DNA from: Nitrospira sp.
GTDB taxonomy: Bacteria > Nitrospirota > Nitrospiria > Nitrospirales > Nitrospiraceae
Assembly: GCA_025360665.1 (NCBI GenBank)
Contig: JANYBU010000035.1
Span: 1-9,277 of the forward strand
Direction of reading: 5' to 3'
Length of the DNA stretch: 9,277 nucleotides
Shown here: positions 6,336 through 9,277 of the stretch, piece by piece
Numbering within the stretch: position 1 is the first letter of the stretch
Layout of the letters: each line of letters starts with the position of its first letter
The notes under the pieces: model-generated
The model's database searches: none
Seen by the model: only the letters and a program-made list of their open reading frames with translations
Told to the model about the DNA's origin: nothing
Program-made: the position numbers and the translations under genes

Positions 6336-6749
6336 TCATGCGGCTCGTTCGTTCATTTCCCAGACCGCGAAGACGTTATGCTCCGTGTCTTCGCAGATCG
6401 CGAAGTAGCCCATGTGCGGCACAGCGGTCTTCGGTTTGCAGACCGATCCGCCGAGTTTCTGGACCTTGGCTACGGCCTTGTCAACCGATGGGACAGTCAC
6501 ATAGACCGTGATGGAGTGCGCAGGATGCATACGGGGCAAGAGCCCACCGTCCGGCGAGGCGTCCTTTCCACCGGTGTCGATATGCCAGTAGTCGGCGACG
6601 GCTGCAGAAAGCTTCGCAAACTTCCAGCCGAACAATGAGCTATAGAACTTCTTGGCTCGTCCCAAATCATCGGCGGGAACGTCAAACCAACAGACACTCG
6701 CTGACGTCTTGGATTGTTTTACCGGCCGCTTCTGAGCACGTTTCGCCAT
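6336..6749 (-). CDS. VOC-superfamily (glyoxalase/bleomycin-resistance fold) protein
   Basis: A strong TAGGAGG about six bases upstream fixes the ATG at 6747-6749. Residues 1-18 are a basic, probably unstructured extension (MAKRAQKRPVKQSK). The domain then follows with VCWFDVPADDLGRAKKFYSSLFGWKF (one beta-alpha-beta unit, about 19-44), YWHIDTGG, GGLLPRMHP, and a second unit SITVYVTVPSVDKAVAKVQKLGG (79-101). It closes with MGYFAICEDTEHNVFAVWE, whose final Glu is where many VOC proteins have a metal ligand. Whether it binds metal or which substrate it uses cannot be told. VOC proteins of this kind are frequent members of DGPF/ECF42 neighbourhoods. It would be the first gene of the VOC-YciI-YciI-propeller-MoaD unit. 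Confidence 0.9.
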   Translation of the reverse strand: MAKRAQKRPVKQSKTSASVCWFDVPADDLGRAKKFYSSLFGWKFAKLSAAVADYWHIDTGGKDASPDGGLLPRMHPAHSITVYVTVPSVDKAVAKVQKLGGSVCKPKTAVPHMGYFAICEDTEHNVFAVWEMNERAA

Positions 6750-6792
6750 GGCATCCTCCTATTTGTCGAGTAGTCCTGTTGACATAAGATAG

Positions 6793-6817
6793 TCGTTGGC
6801 AAGAGGAAAAATCGACA
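6793..6817 (-). promoter_or_regulatory. Candidate ECF42-type promoter for the VOC gene and the genes behind it
   Basis: On the minus strand TGTCGA (6812-6817) is followed by 16 bases and then CGAC, in the context TGTCGATTTTTCC...CCAACGACTATC. It lies about 44 bases from the VOC start. The first ten bases are the same as in the site at 3864-3889. The spacer is one base shorter, so one of the two -10 assignments may be off by a base. Confidence 0.6.
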
Positions 6818-6977
6818 GAGGCGTTCCGACGCTTGACAAGTGTTCGTAAGCGGGTGACATTCCTGGAAGAATGGGGTCTCCTTGAATGAGGAGGCTGCGA
6901 TGAATAGGCCGCTTGGACCACGATTTTTGTAGCAGCACACATAAAAGTTGGGCAGCAGCCGGGAGAAGGAGGGTCGC

Positions 6978-7757
6978 GTGACGCTATCGTACGAAGATCA
7001 AGAAGCGCTGCGGTACGCGAAGGCTCTCCTTGAGAATCCTGGCCTCGCAGCGAAGATCACGGGACTGATCGGCATGCCGATTGAGAAGGCGCTCAAGCTG
7101 CTTCCGGAGAAATGGACAAAAGTCGTCAACGAGGCGACAAGGAAGTCGCTAGAGACGGCACTACAGGCTGCGCTGCTGACGCTTGACGACAAGCCGCAGC
7201 CGAACTCTTGGGAGTTCCTACACAAGCTTGCGGTAGCGGCGACCGGCGCGGGGGGAGGTGTCTTCGGATTGCTCGGTCTCCCAGTCGAACTGCCCTTATC
7301 CACCACCATCATGCTGCGCTCCATTGCCGATATCGCACGAAGTGAGGGTGAACGGCTCCGGACGCCGGGCGCCAAACTGGCCTGCCTTGAGGTCTTCGCT
7401 CTTGGCGGGCGTAGCAAGAGCGACGACGCGAGTGAATCCGCCTACTTCCTGATACGGGGGGCTCTGGCGAAGTCGGTCTCAGAGGCTGCGGGGTACATCA
7501 CCGAGCGAGGTCTGGTGGAGGAGGGCGCACCAGCAATCGTCAGGCTCATCACACAGTTGGCCACGCGCTTCGGCGTGAACGTCTCCGAGAAGGTCGCCGC
7601 GCAAGCCGTACCCGTGATCGGTGCTGCTGGAGGCATGGTGGTCAACGTCCTGTTCATAGACCATTTCCAGGAGATGGCACGGGGTCACTTCATTGTCCGC
7701 AGGCTGGAACGAGCGTATGACCCGCTGTTGGTGCGGGCGGAGTATGAGCGGTTGTAA
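6978..7757 (+). CDS. EcsC-family protein
   Basis: AAGGAGG lies five bases ahead of a GTG at 6978-6980, which I take as the start. The TTG at 6948 is upstream of that binding site and would add ten residues. The 259-residue product shows the family features in order: helices rich in Glu and Lys; a glycine-rich hydrophobic stretch AATGAGGGVFGLLGLPVELPLSTT (about 88-110), then IMLRSIADIARSEGE; ACLEVFALGGRS (135-146); ERGLVEEGAPAIVRLITQLATRFGV; and KVAAQAVPVIGAAGG with VLFIDHFQEMARGHF (about 205-238). EcsC was named in Bacillus from the ecs locus, where it accompanies an ABC transporter of role in secretion. There is no transporter here, and the function is unknown. The hydrophobic segments suggest membrane association. 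It runs opposite to its neighbours. The ~200 bp ahead holds no convincing sigma-70 promoter. The stop (7755-7757) is followed at once by an inverted repeat. Confidence 0.9.
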   Translation: MTLSYEDQEALRYAKALLENPGLAAKITGLIGMPIEKALKLLPEKWTKVVNEATRKSLETALQAALLTLDDKPQPNSWEFLHKLAVAATGAGGGVFGLLGLPVELPLSTTIMLRSIADIARSEGERLRTPGAKLACLEVFALGGRSKSDDASESAYFLIRGALAKSVSEAAGYITERGLVEEGAPAIVRLITQLATRFGVNVSEKVAAQAVPVIGAAGGMVVNVLFIDHFQEMARGHFIVRRLERAYDPLLVRAEYERL

Positions 7758-8039
7758 GGGGTAACCTGGTTGGTCCCCCGTGCTCACGGAACCCCCACGA
7801 TGAAGGGGATGGAGACTGATGATCTTCTGTGCTCGCGCAACGCGCGGCTTAAGAAAGCCCTCGTTGGACGCGCGCAGTGGAAGATCATTCAGCCCCCATC
7901 CCTGAAGAGAGAACGAGCGAGCTCGGAAGGATCAATTAGATGAGGCAGTGGTCGCTTGGGAAAAGGTCGCACTCCAACGCGACCGGGGTTGGGTGGGTGA
8001 GAAGGTTGTGCGCAGTTGGGGACCAAACCAGGCCACCCC
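7758..8039. repeat. ~280-bp structured element with inverted-repeat ends, non-coding
   Basis: The left end GGGGTAACCTGGTTGGTCCCC-type sequence (7758-7778) is the reverse complement of 8018-8039, with two substitutions and one extra T. The shared pattern is GGGGT..CCTGGTT(T)GGTCCCC. Inside are a long hairpin (7805-7902) and a small perfect one, GGTCGC/GCGACC (7965-7970 and 7979-7984, 8-base loop). The gap between ecsC and the sigma-factor gene (7758-8226) holds no gene I can support, and this element fills the first 60 per cent of it. Closing stem plus two inner hairpins is the layout of a structured RNA or of a small non-autonomous mobile element. I cannot assign it to a known class. Confidence 0.65.
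7805..7902. repeat. Long imperfect hairpin inside the element
   Basis: GATGGAGACTGATGATCTTC (7808-7827) and GAAGATCATTCAGCCCCCATC (7880-7900) are complementary apart from a single bulged T and two A-C mismatches, and the outer bases extend the stem by about three. The middle is again self-complementary in part: the GC-rich GTGCTCGCGC/GCGCGCAGTG arms flank GGCTT-AAG-AAAGCC at the tip. The plus strand is also open as a 47-codon frame (7800-7943), without a ribosome binding site. Confidence 0.7.
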
Positions 8040-8075
8040 TGAAAGAGGATAACGAGCGAGCTTGGAAGGACTATT
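7896..8075 (+). repeat. Pair of ~43-bp direct repeats spanning the end of the element
   Basis: Copy one at 7896-7938 and copy two at 8033-8075 share CCA[T/C]CCCTGAA and then AACGAGCGAGCT[C/T]GGAAGGA, which is 19 of 20 identical (7912-7931, 8051-8070). Copy one starts in the right arm of the long hairpin, copy two in the right inverted-repeat end. The spacing is 137-139 bp. Confidence 0.7.
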
Positions 8076-8189
8076 GAGTAAGAAATGTTGTCGGCCAACC
8101 AGGCGTTGAAGCGGATCGACGACATATCGACTCATAAACAGCCGGGCACGGTCAGCTGCGGCGGCCCTCAGGGCCCAGTCGTTAGCGGT

Positions 8190-8207
8190 CGTCAGGATAT
8201 CCTGACG
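8190..8207. promoter_or_regulatory. Perfect 18-bp palindrome beyond the sigma-factor gene
   Basis: CGTCAGGATATCCTGACG is an exact palindrome 20 bases after the sigma-factor stop. A second small hairpin, GGCCC-TCA-GGGCC, lies at 8163-8175. It could be an operator for a dimeric regulator, or part of a transcription end. No T-run follows. Confidence 0.35.
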
Positions 8208-8226
8208 GAGCCGCTCGATCCATGTC

Positions 8227-9277
8227 TCAATCCGGCAGTTCGCCCAGCCGTCGTTCGAGAAACCGCCGCTCCGGCTCCTGCTGAGTAAGACTGAGGGCCC
8301 GTTCGTAGGCGGCACGGGCCTCCGCTGTTTGCCCCAGTCGTCGGCAGAGATCTGCTTGTGCCGCGTGTGACAAGTGATAATTCTCCAAATCTCCCCTGGC
8401 GAGGATCGCATCGATGAGGGTGAGTCCAGCCGCAGGGCCGTCGCGCATGGCCACGGCGACCGCACGATTGAGTTCGACTACCGGCGAGGGATGGGCCTGA
8501 ACCAGCAGGTCGTAGAGTGAAACGATCTGAGCCCAATCCGTGGTGGTGGAGTTGGGGGCCTGGGCATGCGCTGCCGCGATGGCTGCTTGGATGGTGTACG
8601 GACCGACTTGGCCTGACGACAACGTCTGCGCCACCAGCGAGACTCCCTCTGTGATCTGATCCCGGTTCCACAGCGCGCGATCCTGATTTTCCAGAAGTAT
8701 CAGATCACCGGTCGGCGACGTACGCGTGGCACGCCGCGAGTCGTGAAGCAGCATGAGCGCCAAGAGTCCCACCGCCTCAGGCTCTGGGAGCAACTCGATC
8801 AGCAATCGCCCCAAGCGGATGGCCTCGCTTGATAGATCGTGCCGCGTGAGCGACCCACCGGATGACGCGGAGTACCCCTCGTTGAAGACGAGATAGACGA
8901 CCCTGAGGACGGCGTCCAGGCGACCCGGCAGCTCTTTCTCCGACGGGACTTCATAGGGTATACGTGCGTCACGAATCTTTACCTTCGCCCGCACAATCCG
9001 CTGCGCGACCGTGGCTGGCTTCGTCAAGAAAGCCCGTGCGATCTCTTCGGTTGTTAGACCGCAGACTTCGCGTAGCGTCATCGGGACTTGTGCGTCGGGC
9101 GACAGCGCGGGATGACAACAAGTAAAGATCAGCCGCAGCCGGTCGTCCTCGACATGCTCGTCGTCCCACTCATCGGCGTCACCGGTGCGTTGTTCGAGTT
9201 GCTTGGCGAGTTCCATCAGCGACGCGTCGAACCGGGCGCGCCGTCGCATGCCGTCGATCGCCTTGAAGCGGCCGGTC
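8227..9277 (-). CDS. ECF42-type RNA polymerase sigma factor with C-terminal extension (partial)
   Basis: The frame is open to the right edge, with TGRFKAIDG preceding the first internal ATG (9247-9249), so the start and most of region sigma-2 are outside. About 349 residues are visible. They begin with the end of sigma-2 and a linker (RFKAIDGMRRRARFDASL, then DADEWDDEHVEDDRLRLIFTCCHPALS). Sigma-4 follows at about 58-108 (VPMTLREVCGLTTEEIARAFLTKPATVAQRIVRAKVKIRDARIPYE), with the helix-turn-helix GLTTEEIARAF...TVAQRIVRAK. The long C-terminal part, about 116-349, first matches the DUF6596-type extension (LPGRLDAVLRVVYLVFNEGY, LLALMLLHDSRR, LLENQDRALWNRDQI) and then TPR-like helices (QADLCRRLGQTAEARAAYERAL). 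ECF42 proteins have this extension instead of an anti-sigma partner, and adjoin DGPF genes. Here four DGPF genes lie 1.9 to 5.8 kb further along. It ends normally at TGA 8227-8229. Confidence 0.92.
   Translation of the reverse strand, partial: TGRFKAIDGMRRRARFDASLMELAKQLEQRTGDADEWDDEHVEDDRLRLIFTCCHPALSPDAQVPMTLREVCGLTTEEIARAFLTKPATVAQRIVRAKVKIRDARIPYEVPSEKELPGRLDAVLRVVYLVFNEGYSASSGGSLTRHDLSSEAIRLGRLLIELLPEPEAVGLLALMLLHDSRRATRTSPTGDLILLENQDRALWNRDQITEGVSLVAQTLSSGQVGPYTIQAAIAAAHAQAPNSTTTDWAQIVSLYDLLVQAHPSPVVELNRAVAVAMRDGPAAGLTLIDAILARGDLENYHLSHAAQADLCRRLGQTAEARAAYERALSLTQQEPERRFLERRLGELPD

Noticed and set aside
6764..6769. Plus-strand TGTCGA as an ECF42 site for ecsC
   Set aside because: No CGA-type -10 at 16-18 bases downstream; the bases belong to the VOC leader.
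6834..6945. Possible sigma-70 promoters for ecsC (TTGACA at 6834 and at 6779, CATAAA near 6940)
   Set aside because: The -35-like hexamers have no -10 at the right spacing, and the CATAAA has no -35 at the right spacing.
7800..7943. 47-codon plus-strand frame starting ATG AAG GGG ATG
   Set aside because: It has no ribosome binding site and overlaps a strong hairpin. Mentioned as a finding but not called as a gene.
7758..8075. CRISPR array or retron
   Set aside because: Only two direct repeats and no regular spacers; no reverse transcriptase or Cas gene is in the window.
7932..8465. Minus-strand open frame beyond and overlapping the sigma-factor 3' end
   Set aside because: More than half lies out of frame within the sigma gene, and the rest (8079-8226) resembles nothing I recognise. 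It could be a remnant, but I cannot support it.

Overview
The window looks like chromosomal DNA from a GC-rich, Gram-negative environmental bacterium. The gene set (lipoprotein propeller, ECF42-type sigma factor, several DGPF/YciI proteins, EcsC) and the two palindromic intergenic elements would suit a Nitrospira-like (Nitrospirota) genome. That placement is an inference; there is no rRNA or other phylogenetic marker here.

Layout. At the left edge is the 3' end of a plus-strand gene for a small helical protein. Its stop overlaps the stop of a convergent lipoprotein gene that encodes a seven-repeat Asp-box beta-propeller. A gene-free stretch of about 400 bp follows, carrying a ~195-bp imperfect palindrome and a GC-rich hairpin. 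From 1776 to 6749 every recognisable gene is on the minus strand: an exported DUF1579 protein; a YciI protein fused in frame to the end of a DUF1428 gene that is broken by an amber codon; a second YciI protein; a MoaD/ThiS-like protein coupled by a 4-base overlap to a cytoplasmic Asp-box propeller; two more YciI proteins; and a VOC-superfamily protein. On the plus strand comes an EcsC-family gene, followed directly by a ~280-bp stretch bounded by ~21-bp inverted repeats. The right edge holds most of a minus-strand ECF42-type sigma factor whose N-terminus lies outside the window.

How it fits together. ECF42 sigma factors are known to neighbour genes for DGPF (YciI-like) proteins and to recognise promoters with TGTCGA at -35 and CGA-type bases at -10. 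Two sites of this form are visible on the minus strand, both beginning TGTCGATTTT. One lies upstream of the VOC gene and the other upstream of the YciI gene at 3355-3780. The simplest reading is a sigma-factor regulon of two transcription units: VOC-YciI-YciI-propeller-MoaD, and YciI-(broken DUF1428)-YciI, perhaps reaching DUF1579. The biochemical output of DGPF proteins is not known. The least expected parts are the propeller/MoaD pair inside this regulon, the decay and fusion of DUF1428 with YciI, and the structured repeat next to ecsC.
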